A stretch of DNA of 64,000 nucleotides from Flagellimonas oceani (GCF_011068285.1 NZ_CP049616.1:1840501-1904500); one strand, 5' to 3'. Shown: positions 19,601 through 27,555, numbered from the stretch's first letter. Numbers and translations: made by a program. The notes: generated from the letters alone by a model not told the origin.

Positions 19601-20887
19601 ATATACCCCCTGATCGATAAAGAAAGTGCCAAAGGGTTTTCTTCCATATTGCTCGAACTCGTCAAGGAAAACGGGGGGATTTTGGCCAAGAACAGGTTCG
19701 CCCTTACGCTGATAGGGATGTTCGGGGGGGATTCCATCGTGGACCATTTGGAAAAGGAGGCGATTTCAGGGACAAATCCCAATGCATGCGTTGTATTGGG
19801 TCTCGTTGGCACCATAAAGGCAGCAAGGGCCCTGGACAATATTATCAACTATTTTGATGTCCGGTACCCGAACGTAAGAGATGCGGCACAAGACGCTTTT
19901 AAGCAAATAGCCGAAGCCCGTGGCATGCTGGTACAGGAACTGCAAGATGCCATAATGCCCGACTTTGGATTTGATGGGCTCACCAAAAAAATCAGGGACG
20001 GTAATGCCATCTATGAGCTGTCCATCGACCCGTCCTTTAGCTTGGTGTTTGAAGATGGAAAAGGAAAAAAGACTACAAGAGCCCCTAAAATGACAGCAGA
20101 AGCGAAAGAAACCATTAAATCCATAAGAAAGGATTTGAAAAGGGCCTCAAGGCAGTTTGCCGGTAATCTGGAGCTAAAGCTCTGTACCCAGGACGTATGG
20201 CCCACGGACGAATGGGAAGAACGGTTTCTCGAGAAGCCGCTTGCCTTTGCCCTGGCACGGAACTTTATATGGGGAACCTACCAAAATGGGAACCTGTCCA
20301 AAAGTTTTATGGTAGATGAGAATGGGCATTTACTGGATATGGATGGAAAGGTTCTTCAATTGGAAAACACGGCATTGGTAAAACTGGTGCATCCTATAAA
20401 CCTCGACACATCAGAAAAAGACCGCTGGTCCGCCGTCCTAAAAGAAAGGAAGATCATACCTCCATTCTCTCAGCTGGACAGGAAAGTTTATAGAGTTTCC
20501 GATGATAGGAAAGATGAAAAATTCAATTATGATCACGAAACACGTGACATTGCAGGTAGCATAAAATATGGGTTGCCAGCCCTGGGATGGCACAGGGGCA
20601 GTATACTGGCCGGTGGAAGGGTATCCTCTTTTATAAAGAGTATCCCTGCTTACAATTTAGAAGCCTTTATCATGGTAGAGGGAGTCAATGTACAACCTGT
20701 TGAGGAAGATGAAGCGGAAAAGATTGAAAAATTGTTTTTCGTGCAAATGGGTTCAGTATATACCGGAACGGACAGCGTAAACGACCCCCGATCCGAGGAC
20801 GACCATAGGCTGGTACCCTTCGGGGAGGTGCCCCCGGTAGTGTATTCGGAGGTTGTGCGGGACATAGAATCGATATTGGAACAGTAA
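16625..20887 (+). CDS. WGR-like/LRR/HEAT-like/DUF4132 protein, copy 3 (1420 aa)
   Basis: Paralog of the preceding gene, 41 bases after its stop and without its own promoter repeat, so probably the same transcript. It has the same architecture: WGR-like (1-68, with Y-G-V), LRRs (about 105-420, at least one repeat more than copy 2), HEAT-like region, DUF4132 (NFIWGTYQNGNL, LVHPINLDTS, PPFSQLDRKVYRV, LGWHRGSILAGG). Similarity to copy 2 is patchy at DNA level. The LRR half has diverged freely, whereas 19310-19456 and 20798-20880 are almost base-for-base identical to 15000-15148 and 16491-16573. This suggests gene conversion. Different LRR sets on a shared scaffold would suit recognition of different ligands, which is inference. 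Confidence 0.85.
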   Translation: MKRYFYRESDKRFWSIEEKGTDYETTYGVRYLKKARVGSKSFSTVETCQKNIEKEIQKKLDAGYKELTVINDFSDVKDIKDVWDTQQAQKTCPSELYYWEEVSVALIKAVCKITSLEKLDFRSIEELPDEIGQLQNLKILKIGSENRPQLSISRGLSRLPLLEELELYGVSSIDIDGILQLNTLKKLEISFSDKPQKSISLDGFGQMPNLEELRLYDVYNLNYDFRVLQNLQQLDIAYRNRNGIVSDCIGHLQKLTYLRLYGAKQLPDTLWSLENLEELIIADSAIQELPKEIDKLSKLKTLSIDSYSKEKEPITLPDSFGNLKSLVKLEIEKIKVEALPESFKNLTQLQTLILDTTSFTKIPEVIFELENLTCLNIAVKNLDFLDPRLAQLEHLQTVDFYNIKKGQFKNLPEHIPNLYDWKNIKKLISKQAIPAPKGKLLPTPSQKEKQQALSDRKEKFNNFKRDSFDRMRYKSERQFERVVSFLTGEVDECPPAVPRRDDYGFQSIFTLLKPLSQWDFMDDRILTFIAQEAFDYDNGSFFFYKGLLEWLQKNSLENPTEKFENLLSALEKYGIEKDFILSRCFINGSTLLTDGSPSSMGTYLLEHFDDSPEYFIESAKNENKNAFVELFIKHRPASIEPYLPKLYLNTYDDGTNHLPYKVFDTLLEYDTKKYSKILHALTDTLEPHCNRNCKLEAAKLLVEKGSGEYKILAFGIVEETLQHISDSLARDKDFYFQWSLKPFAFSLKSIPSFIDWIFTHYGKSALPAVEKYVENINPIDVNIIKVIVEHIGEGAMNIIGKTFKANFNGNLELQLRSYPSLFDAISTIDYSPYHERVWKLLDSRSSELRLLACNEIIKFGAKTVVPRARPLLHDENEDKKELGIRLLLPFEETWGELMVVMDNEKNEDLRNLLVKKFYAVPTQITIAEAKRRVSNATERGKLNRAPAWWFDVSKLPTPKWNNGEELNEQELLYLCYRQKSWNDLSPDPEARDIYPLIDKESAKGFSSILLELVKENGGILAKNRFALTLIGMFGGDSIVDHLEKEAISGTNPNACVVLGLVGTIKAARALDNIINYFDVRYPNVRDAAQDAFKQIAEARGMLVQELQDAIMPDFGFDGLTKKIRDGNAIYELSIDPSFSLVFEDGKGKKTTRAPKMTAEAKETIKSIRKDLKRASRQFAGNLELKLCTQDVWPTDEWEERFLEKPLAFALARNFIWGTYQNGNLSKSFMVDENGHLLDMDGKVLQLENTALVKLVHPINLDTSEKDRWSAVLKERKIIPPFSQLDRKVYRVSDDRKDEKFNYDHETRDIAGSIKYGLPALGWHRGSILAGGRVSSFIKSIPAYNLEAFIMVEGVNVQPVEEDEAEKIEKLFFVQMGSVYTGTDSVNDPRSEDDHRLVPFGEVPPVVYSEVVRDIESILEQ

Positions 20888-20891
20888 TAAG

Positions 20892-21455
20892 ATGGGAGAA
20901 GAAAATCAAACAGATTGGACTATCCAGTTGCGCAATGAGGTCTTTTATAAAGTGTGGTATGAAGGAAAATATAGCTTGGAGAACGGATATCACAGTGTTA
21001 CAAAGGCAGTTTATGTACAATTTAAAAGTGGCCTTGTCCTTAAGTTTTCTACAGAAAAAAAGGAAAGAAAGACTGCTGGTCACCATTTGATCATAGAGGA
21101 AAAGCAACTATGGCAAAAGGAAAAAAGGTACGTGAAAGACCTGAAAGAAGTAACTGCTTTGGGAGAATACGGACCTTTTATAAAAAGCCCAGTTATATCC
21201 TGCGACATGGAAGTGCAAAATGTAGGGGAAAACATAATTGCTCCGTTTACGCCGATGATGAACCGAATGTACAGCCAATATTTAATGCTGAACATCCAGT
21301 TAATGGTTGACGATGAATATGCGCTTTGTATTGCCGCATCCAAGGTGATAAACGGACAACAAATGATCAATTTCTATAACCAATTGACGGTTTTCTTCCA
21401 AAAATCGGTCCACACGGACTATAAGCAGAAAACATCCGAATATTTTATGTGGTGA
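20892..21455 (+). CDS. Hypothetical protein coupled to the DUF4132 operon (187 aa)
   Basis: The start lies five bases after the stop of copy 3, close enough for translational coupling. I do not recognise the fold. The protein is mixed alpha/beta with no signal peptide: an aromatic-rich start (WTIQLRNEVFYKVWYEG), a lysine-rich middle, and a hydrophobic but not membrane-spanning stretch near residue 120 (MMNRMYSQYLMLNIQLMVDDEYALCIAASKV, quoted in part as a region). Only one copy exists although the large genes are tripled. A partner, immunity-type or regulatory subunit for the DUF4132 proteins would fit the position, but nothing in the sequence proves it. Confidence 0.75.
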   Translation: MGEENQTDWTIQLRNEVFYKVWYEGKYSLENGYHSVTKAVYVQFKSGLVLKFSTEKKERKTAGHHLIIEEKQLWQKEKRYVKDLKEVTALGEYGPFIKSPVISCDMEVQNVGENIIAPFTPMMNRMYSQYLMLNIQLMVDDEYALCIAASKVINGQQMINFYNQLTVFFQKSVHTDYKQKTSEYFMW

Positions 21456-21522
21456 TTTTTGTTTTCGCCAACAATTGTCTTTCAGTAAGATGAAATGCAT
21501 ACCATTTTTGAACTATTTGTGG

Positions 21523-21545
21523 TAAGCAGGAGCTTAAGAAGTAAC
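21523..21545 (+). repeat. Right copy of the 23-bp direct repeat, candidate attachment site
   Basis: TAAGCAGGAGCTTAA followed by GAAGTAAC matches the tetR 3' end at 10987-11009 with one mismatch; the preceding TATTTG also matches, with a one-base shift. Here it codes for nothing and abuts the stop of the PorP gene. It bounds the accessory block on the right. Confidence 0.6.
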
Positions 21546-23011
21546 TAGTCTCCTTTCACCCTAAAAATCCAGGTCTTGTCCTCATACTTGCCAAAAAACT
21601 TACTGTCGCGGGCTTTTCTGGCCTCTTCCATGGTGTTGTAGCGTTCCAAATACACATAATTGTACTTGTTGAAGCTTCTATAAAAAGATTTGGGCTCCAG
21701 ACCTTTTTCCCTGAGCGTTTTCATGAAATTGTCAAAGTACTTTTTGGTGCCATATACGTTGGCGATCAGATAAAACCCAGGTTCCAGGCCATCTTCATTT
21801 TCTACCTCTTCGTAGCGTTCGTTGGGCCTTACGACCACTTTTTGGTTCTGCAACTGTGCAATACTATCCTTTTTTCGCTGTAGCTCCCTTTGTTCTTTTT
21901 CATGTTGAAGTTCCAATTGCTCCTTAATTCGTTGTACTTCGGCCAAGGAATCTTTTTCCCGCTCCAACCTTCTTCTCGCCTCAAGTTCTTTTTGTTCTTG
22001 CTGTCTGCGCTGTATCTCAATCTGTTCTTGCTTTTGTCTTGCCTGTTCATCCTCATCGGGCTCAGGCAAAACTTCTTCCTCTTCAGGTTGTAACTTTTCC
22101 CTTGGTTTTGATTTTCCAAAGTGATAGGATGCAATAAATTCTATGGTGGATTCTTCTTCTGCAAGGGAACTATCGGTACCAAACTCCATGAGTCCGCCAA
22201 TGGAAAAAGCGTTGGAAATTGTTATGCCCAGCCCTCCCGAAGGACCATAAAAACTGTTGTAGCCGCCTTGAACCCAAAACTTGGAGGTCGAAAACAGACC
22301 GTTCAGTCCGTATTGTGTATCGCCATTAGGGATGGATTTTACATAGACCACTGGCCTCACAAAACTATGGCCAAGACCTTCTGAAATCATCACTGGAAAA
22401 TCGTTGCTCAACGTTCCGGTGACGCTCTGAAAGCTATCCGTGTTTTCGCTGCTGCCGGACACATTGAAGCCAACTGCATTTTCCAACGCCAATCCAACAC
22501 TGAACCGGTTTACGACCAATCGTAATCCCGGCGAAAATTGGACCCTGAACGCTTCAAAATCTTCCAGAAAAATTGGATCTAATTCATCTCCTTGAAAAAA
22601 CTGTTCGTCTGCCACCGTTTGCTGAAAAGCAAAAATGTTCAGTCCGGCCATTAATCGGATATCCTCATCCAACTCAAAAGCCTGTGCAAAGTTCAAATTG
22701 CCGCCCGTGTATAAAAACACACCCGTATTGTGCTGCAAAAATCCGATGGAAGCACCGGATGTATTGTTGAACCGATGCGTGTAATTGGCAAAAACGGAAG
22801 TAGGGTCACCATCAATGGCCTGCCATTGCCAGCGTGCCCAAACAGAAAGGGAATTGGGGTTGTTCCAATCCAGAACATAGGTAGGATTGAACAAACTGGC
22901 ATTGTACTGCGTTAGAGAATGTTGCCTAAAATCCGATGGAAGAACAGGTTCTTGACCCCAACTCGCGTTACAAATCACCAATGCGAACAAACAAACCAAA
23001 AACTTGGGCAT
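21545..23011 (-). CDS. PorP/SprF-family outer-membrane protein with C-terminal SPOR domain
   Basis: 488 residues. A Sec signal peptide (first 19 residues, ending ASWGQ) leads into a PorP/SprF-type beta-barrel (about 20-300; it opens with SDFRQHSLTQYNASLFNPTY, typical of the family). This family includes type IX secretion and gliding components. A charged Glu/Arg/Gln coiled coil (about 305-395) links to a SPOR-like domain (about 405-488, PGFYLIANVYGTKKYFDNF and later YNTMEEARKARDSKF). SPOR domains bind denuded peptidoglycan, so the protein may tie the outer membrane to the cell wall. The fusion suggests a structural more than a secretion role. It is probably a single-gene unit. Confidence 0.88.
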   Translation of the reverse strand: MPKFLVCLFALVICNASWGQEPVLPSDFRQHSLTQYNASLFNPTYVLDWNNPNSLSVWARWQWQAIDGDPTSVFANYTHRFNNTSGASIGFLQHNTGVFLYTGGNLNFAQAFELDEDIRLMAGLNIFAFQQTVADEQFFQGDELDPIFLEDFEAFRVQFSPGLRLVVNRFSVGLALENAVGFNVSGSSENTDSFQSVTGTLSNDFPVMISEGLGHSFVRPVVYVKSIPNGDTQYGLNGLFSTSKFWVQGGYNSFYGPSGGLGITISNAFSIGGLMEFGTDSSLAEEESTIEFIASYHFGKSKPREKLQPEEEEVLPEPDEDEQARQKQEQIEIQRRQQEQKELEARRRLEREKDSLAEVQRIKEQLELQHEKEQRELQRKKDSIAQLQNQKVVVRPNERYEEVENEDGLEPGFYLIANVYGTKKYFDNFMKTLREKGLEPKSFYRSFNKYNYVYLERYNTMEEARKARDSKFFGKYEDKTWIFRVKGD

Positions 23012-23084
23012 ACGAGAAAATGAAAATTAAACGTTACTTTTAAAAACTGATTAACAAAAATACACGGGAACTTTTTATAGAACT

Positions 23085-23609
23085 ATGCAAAACATTAAAC
23101 CTCTAATCGCCCTTGCAATTATCCTCGTTGGGAGTATAAGTTGCAAAAAAGATACAAAAATTGCAGAAGAACCTGTTATTTCAACCTTCTATTTTATCCG
23201 TCATGCAGAAAAAGATAGAACCGACCCGGAGAACCCCGACCCAGAGCTGAACCAAGATGGGCTGGACAGGGCCATTCGCTGGGCCGAGGTGTTTGATGCC
23301 ATCCCTCTGGACGTGGTATATTCCACAAACTACGAGCGCACTTCCATGACCGCGGCACCGACTTCTGTAAAAAAAGATATCGATATCAAATATTACGACC
23401 CAAGTACATTTGATGTGGAAGAATTTAAATTGGTGAACGAAGGCAAAAATGTTTTGGTGGTGGGACATAGCAACACCACTCCAATGCTAGTGAACAAAGT
23501 AATTGGTATGGAAAAATACGAACAAATGGATGACTCGGACAACGGCAGCCTGTTCATCATAAGAATTATTGATGGAGTCCCTACTGACATCCGTTTAAAA
23601 ATGGATTAA
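23085..23609 (+). CDS. Histidine phosphatase-family lipoprotein
   Basis: 174 residues of the phosphoglycerate-mutase-like superfamily, SixA-like in size. The signal peptide ends in a lipobox (VGSISC, Cys20), so the enzyme should face the periplasm or cell surface. The catalytic R-H-A-E motif is in FYFIRHAEKDR near residue 40. The second conserved arginine is in YSTNYERTSMTAAP, and the second histidine in VLVVGHSNTTP near 128. The active-site set is therefore complete and a phosphomonoesterase activity is likely, substrate unknown. It is divergent from the PorP gene and convergent with the next gene, with two bases between the stops. Confidence 0.9.
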   Translation: MQNIKPLIALAIILVGSISCKKDTKIAEEPVISTFYFIRHAEKDRTDPENPDPELNQDGLDRAIRWAEVFDAIPLDVVYSTNYERTSMTAAPTSVKKDIDIKYYDPSTFDVEEFKLVNEGKNVLVVGHSNTTPMLVNKVIGMEKYEQMDDSDNGSLFIIRIIDGVPTDIRLKMD

Positions 23610-23611
23610 AA

Positions 23612-24349
23612 CTACTCCACAACAATATTTTTTAGCTCGATCTTGCTCAAAAGCTCCAATTCGCCTTTGTTGTGCAACTGACCAATTTGCAAGATGCCTG
23701 TACCATCGTTTTTGGGCTTATAATTCTCGTAATCCACAAAGCGGATACCATTAACATAGCGTTCGTTGTAAGCTTTTCTGAAACGTTGACCGCCCCCGTC
23801 CACATGAAAGTCATAAGCGAGATATTCGGGTTTAAAGGTTTTTAAATCAAACCAATACAGGTATGTGTCCTCAAAATCTTCTCCCCCGCCCTGTTGGTCG
23901 AACGTTACTTTTACTTTGTAATATTCTTTGTTTTCGATGATTTCCTTGCCCAAAAGCTCCTTGTTTACGGCACCATCGTTCAAACCATAAGGCAAACGCA
24001 CAAAATAATGCACCGAGTTGATGGAATTCGCATATTTAACCGCCATGGTATCGTGGACCATCACCAAGGAATCGTTCATATAGCGTTCAAATTCGTCGCC
24101 CCGCTTAACATCGGTAATAGTCATTGAATCCACTTCTGAAATTCTAGTATAAACCCGTTGCCCGTCCACATTTTCGGAAACATAGCTCTTGTCCCTAAAA
24201 TCAAAGGTTACCTTGTGGTCATTGAAGCGTTTTCCGCCACTGTCCGCAATGGAATTATCCACGATTTGCTGGGCTGTCAATACTTTCTTGGGTTCTTTCT
24301 TGCATCCAATTGTTAAAACAAGTATCAGGGGGATTAAAATTCTTTTCAT
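23612..24349 (-). CDS. DUF6503-family lipoprotein
   Basis: 245 residues from ATG 24349, chosen because it directly starts the lipoprotein signal (MKRILIPLILVLTIGCKKEP, Cys17). The rest is beta-rich with repeated Tyr/Asp pairs (YVSENVDGQRVYTRI, YLYWFDLKTFKPEYLAYDF), like flavobacterial DUF6503 proteins that are sometimes mislabelled as deoxyribose-phosphate aldolase. It has no lysine Schiff-base motif, so that label should not be used. The fold resembles lipoprotein carriers of the LolA/LolB type, which is only an impression. It is the only gene of its unit, divergent from smpB. Confidence 0.75.
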   Translation of the reverse strand: MKRILIPLILVLTIGCKKEPKKVLTAQQIVDNSIADSGGKRFNDHKVTFDFRDKSYVSENVDGQRVYTRISEVDSMTITDVKRGDEFERYMNDSLVMVHDTMAVKYANSINSVHYFVRLPYGLNDGAVNKELLGKEIIENKEYYKVKVTFDQQGGGEDFEDTYLYWFDLKTFKPEYLAYDFHVDGGGQRFRKAYNERYVNGIRFVDYENYKPKNDGTGILQIGQLHNKGELELLSKIELKNIVVE

Positions 24350-24429
24350 AAGGTGGTTTGGGTACTTATTCGTAAAATCTAGCATAACATTACAATTTTC
24401 TAAGCAAAGAGTTTATATTTTTGTGCCCG

Positions 24430-24891
24430 ATGCAACAAAATATCAACATAAAAAATAAAAGGGCCCGATTTGATTATGAAATTTTGGACACCTACACCGC
24501 AGGCATTGTGCTGGGGGGGACCGAAATTAAATCGCTTCGATTGGGCAAGGCTTCCATTTCACAAAGTTTTTGTGAGTTCAATGATAAAGGAGAACTTTTC
24601 GTCGTGAACATGCAAATTGATGAATACAGTCACGCAAGTCACTTTAACCATGCCCCAAAGGCCGTGCGCAAGCTGTTGCTCAACAAACGGGAATTGAAGA
24701 AACTCAACAAAGAGGTGGCCACGACCGGGCTTACCATAGTTCCGCTCAAAGTTTTTATCAATGATAGGGGATTGGCCAAAATGAACATCGGTCTGGCCAA
24801 GGGTAAAAAACTGTACGACAAACGGGAAACCATTAAAAGTCGGGACAGCAAACGGAACTTGGACCGAATCAAAAAAAGTTTCAACAACTAG
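24430..24891 (+). CDS. smpB: SsrA-binding protein SmpB
   Basis: 153 residues. It binds tmRNA and brings it to stalled ribosomes for trans-translation. The family hallmarks are present: [20 protein letters not shown] at the N-terminus, [21 protein letters not shown], and the basic tail [18 protein letters not shown] use ATG 24430 and not the upstream TTG because it gives the usual N-terminal extension. The stop overlaps the stop of the convergent pcm gene by three bases. The tmRNA gene itself is not in this window. Confidence 0.97.
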   Translation: MQQNINIKNKRARFDYEILDTYTAGIVLGGTEIKSLRLGKASISQSFCEFNDKGELFVVNMQIDEYSHASHFNHAPKAVRKLLLNKRELKKLNKEVATTGLTIVPLKVFINDRGLAKMNIGLAKGKKLYDKRETIKSRDSKRNLDRIKKSFNN

Positions 24892-25529
24892 TTTTTATCC
24901 TCCAACAAAGGAACGAATCGGAAAGAGCCAAATTCTTTTTTCTCAAATTCTTTTTCAGACTTTCGCACGAACAAGGTCATAATCTGTTCATCTGTTCCCA
25001 CGGGAATCACCAACCTACCCCCTACTTTTAGTTGGGATAAAAGAGCCCGTGGCACTTCGGGTGCGCCCGCAGTCACGATAATGCCATCAAAAGGGGCCTC
25101 TTCGGGCAAGCCTTTGTAGCCATCGCCAAAAATCATTTTCTTGGGACGATAATGCATTTTATTGAAGAACAATCGGGTGGTCTTGAACAGTTCCAACTGG
25201 CGTTCAATGGTGTAGACCTTGGCCTTTAAATGCAACAAAACCGCAGTTTGATAACCGCTTCCCGTCCCGATCTCCAAAATCTTCGCATTGGGCCCCACCT
25301 CCAATAATTCTGTTTGAAAAGCAACGGTATAAGGCTGGGAAATGGTCTGATCGGCACCTATGGGAAACGCCTTGTCCTGATACGCATGATCTTCAAAACC
25401 ACTGTCCAAAAACAAATGCCTCGGTATAGTTTTTATGGCTTCCAAAACTTTTTTGTCCGTAACTCCCTTTGCGGCAACAATCTCCGCCAAGTTCTTGCGC
25501 ATTCCCCTATGTTTGAGCGTATCCTTCAT
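24888..25529 (-). CDS. pcm: Protein-L-isoaspartate O-methyltransferase
   Basis: 213 residues. It methylates isoaspartyl residues that form in ageing proteins, starting their repair. The SAM-binding motif I is [18 protein letters not shown] near residue 80. The family signature [21 protein letters not shown] lies just before it, and [27 protein letters not shown] (a region of about 27 residues) follows. The length is as expected. It ends tail-to-tail with smpB, with three shared bases, and no separate terminator is visible between the two. Confidence 0.95.
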   Translation of the reverse strand: MKDTLKHRGMRKNLAEIVAAKGVTDKKVLEAIKTIPRHLFLDSGFEDHAYQDKAFPIGADQTISQPYTVAFQTELLEVGPNAKILEIGTGSGYQTAVLLHLKAKVYTIERQLELFKTTRLFFNKMHYRPKKMIFGDGYKGLPEEAPFDGIIVTAGAPEVPRALLSQLKVGGRLVIPVGTDEQIMTLFVRKSEKEFEKKEFGSFRFVPLLEDKN

Positions 25530-25644
25530 GGTCTGTGGTCTGGTGGCACGAATTTATAAAGTTCCCTAAAAATATCCCCTTAGTTCCGCTCAAAAATTTA
25601 TGGAAACTGGCTTCATATCCGTATTTTTGACCAAAACAGGTATT

Positions 25645-26610
25645 ATGCTAAAAGTTGGTGTCCTGGGAGCGGGACATTTAGGAAAGATACACCTCAGGCT
25701 CTTGAACCAGTCCGATAAATATGAACTTATCGGATTTTACGATCCGGACGAGATCAATGCCAAAAAAGTAGCCGCAGAATTCGGTTATACCCATTACGAT
25801 AATATCAATAATTTGATGGATGCCGTGGATGTCGTCGATATTGTAACACCGACATTGTCCCACTTTGATTGTGCCAAAAAAGCCATCGAAAAAGGCAAGC
25901 ATATATTCATAGAAAAACCTATCACCAACACGCTTGAGGAAGCGGAAGAGTTATTGGAGCTTTCCAAAAAACATAATGTTAAAGGTCAAGTTGGGCATGT
26001 GGAACGCTTTAATCCCGCATTTTTAGCGGTAAAGGACAAAATAGAAAACCCCATGTTCATTGAAACGCATCGCTTGGCGGAATTCAACCCGCGTGGAACC
26101 GATGTCCCTGTGGTACTGGACCTTATGATCCACGATATTGATGCGATTTTGAGCGTCGTGCCTTCCGAAGTGGAGAAAATAAATGCCAGTGGTGTTTCCG
26201 TAATCAGTCAATCGCCCGATATTGCCAATGCGCGCATTCAGTTTAAAAATGGCTGTGTGGCCAACCTTACCTCCAGCCGAATTTCGCTGAAGAATATGCG
26301 CAAGTCGCGTTTTTTTCAGCGGGATGCCTATATTTCGGTAGACTTTTTGGAGAAAAAAGTGGAAGTGGTCAAAATGAAGGATGCTCCAGAAAATCCTGGG
26401 GACTTTGATATGATCCTTCAAAATGCCGAAGGGGAAAAGAAACAAATCTATTTTGAAAACCCCGAAATAGACGTCAACAATGCCATTTTGGACGAGTTGG
26501 AAACTTTTGCCGATGCCATCAACAACGATACTACCCCGATCGTAAGTTTGGAACAAGGCACCAATGCCCTTCGTGTGGCCCTTCAGATTATTGAGTCTTT
26601 TGAAAATTAA
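25645..26610 (+). CDS. Gfo/Idh/MocA-family oxidoreductase
   Basis: 321 residues, NAD(P)-dependent. The Rossmann motif is at the start (KVGVLGAGHLGKIHLRLL), which supports ATG 25645 over the longer frame. E-K-P-I-T-N (residues 93-98) is the family EKP motif, and GQVGHVERFNPAF and DLMIHDIDAILSVV fit the catalytic face (H-D-I-D). Substrates in this family are sugars, inositols or biliverdin-like compounds; none can be chosen here. It is upstream of hydroxyacyl-CoA dehydrogenase and DUF1015 genes on the same strand but separated from them by a palindromic repeat. Confidence 0.9.
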   Translation: MLKVGVLGAGHLGKIHLRLLNQSDKYELIGFYDPDEINAKKVAAEFGYTHYDNINNLMDAVDVVDIVTPTLSHFDCAKKAIEKGKHIFIEKPITNTLEEAEELLELSKKHNVKGQVGHVERFNPAFLAVKDKIENPMFIETHRLAEFNPRGTDVPVVLDLMIHDIDAILSVVPSEVEKINASGVSVISQSPDIANARIQFKNGCVANLTSSRISLKNMRKSRFFQRDAYISVDFLEKKVEVVKMKDAPENPGDFDMILQNAEGEKKQIYFENPEIDVNNAILDELETFADAINNDTTPIVSLEQGTNALRVALQIIESFEN

Positions 26611-26617
26611 TCGTCGT

Positions 26618-26643
26618 CTTCTCGACTTTGCTCGAAATGACAC
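26618..26643. repeat. Single REP-like palindrome
   Basis: TTCTCGACTTTGCTCGAAATGAC on the plus strand reads as GTCATTTCGAGCAAAGTCGAGAA in reverse (described by its parts: GTCATTTCGAG, then AAAGTCGAGAA). This is a member of the dispersed GAGCNNAGTCGA family found also inside prmC and near 52.3 kb. Confidence 0.65.
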
Positions 26644-26661
26644 AATTTTAAATAATATACT

Positions 26662-27549
26662 ATGGAACAAATAGCTGTAATCGGTGCTGGAACCATGGGA
26701 AATGGTATTGCCCACGTTTTTGCCCAAAACGGATATAAAGTGAATTTGGTGGATATTGCGCAGGCATCCTTGGATAAAGGAATGGCAACCATCACCAAAA
26801 ATTTGGACCGAATGATTTCTAAAGAAGTCATTGACGAAGCCAAAAAAGAAGCGACACTGGCCAATATTGCCACCTACACCAATTTAAAGGATGGCGTTTC
26901 CAACACGGATTTGGTGATTGAAGCAGCCACGGAAAACTTGGACATTAAACTCCAAATTTTCAGGGACTTGGACGAAGTCTGCAAAGCAGAGACCATTTTG
27001 GCCACCAATACGTCCTCTATTTCCATAACCCAAATCGGTGCCGCCACAAAGCGCCCTGAAAAAGTGATCGGAATGCACTTTATGAACCCAGTTCCAATCA
27101 TGAAGTTGGTGGAGATCATCCGTGGGTACAGCACATCGGACGAGGTAACGGAAACCATCATGGAACTTTCCAAAAAATTGGGCAAAACCCCGACCGAGGT
27201 AAACGATTATCCAGGATTTGTGGCCAACCGCATCTTGATGCCCATGATCAATGAATCCATCGAAACCTTGTACAATGGCGTTGCCGGTGTTGAAGAAATC
27301 GATACGGTGATGAAACTGGGCATGGCACACCCCATGGGACCGCTCCAACTGGCGGATTTTATAGGATTGGATGTGTGCCTTTCCATTTTGAACGTGATGT
27401 ACGATGGATTCAAAAATCCGAAATACGCTCCATGTCCCCTACTCGTAAATATGGTGATGGCGGGCAAGCTCGGTGTAAAATCGGTGGAAGGTTTTTACGA
27501 TTATTCCGAATCCAGAAAGGCTGAAAATGTTTCCGCACAATTCAAATAA
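26662..27549 (+). CDS. 3-hydroxyacyl-CoA (3-hydroxybutyryl-CoA) dehydrogenase
   Basis: 295 residues, NAD-dependent oxidation of 3-hydroxyacyl-CoA in fatty-acid or butanoate metabolism. The N-terminal Rossmann motif is IAVIGAGTMGNGIAHVFAQNG. The catalytic histidine and asparagine regions are IGMHFMNPVPIMKLVEIIRG near residue 140 and YPGFVANRILMPMINESIE near 190. The C-terminal dimer domain contains MKLGMAHPMGPLQLADFIGLD. The protein is the single-function type, not the FadB fusion. The DUF1015 gene starts six bases after the stop, so the two are probably co-transcribed. Confidence 0.95.
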   Translation: MEQIAVIGAGTMGNGIAHVFAQNGYKVNLVDIAQASLDKGMATITKNLDRMISKEVIDEAKKEATLANIATYTNLKDGVSNTDLVIEAATENLDIKLQIFRDLDEVCKAETILATNTSSISITQIGAATKRPEKVIGMHFMNPVPIMKLVEIIRGYSTSDEVTETIMELSKKLGKTPTEVNDYPGFVANRILMPMINESIETLYNGVAGVEEIDTVMKLGMAHPMGPLQLADFIGLDVCLSILNVMYDGFKNPKYAPCPLLVNMVMAGKLGVKSVEGFYDYSESRKAENVSAQFK

Positions 27550-27555
27550 GATTTC

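Noticed and set aside
12504..20887. LRR proteins as secreted effectors or internalin-like adhesins
   Set aside because: No signal peptide, no anchor or sorting domain, and the WGR-like N-terminus and DUF4132 C-terminus are typical of cytoplasmic proteins.
11010..21522. Insertion sequence or phage as carrier of the accessory block
   Set aside because: No transposase, integrase, phage structural gene or terminal inverted repeat was found within the block; only the flanking direct repeat supports mobility.
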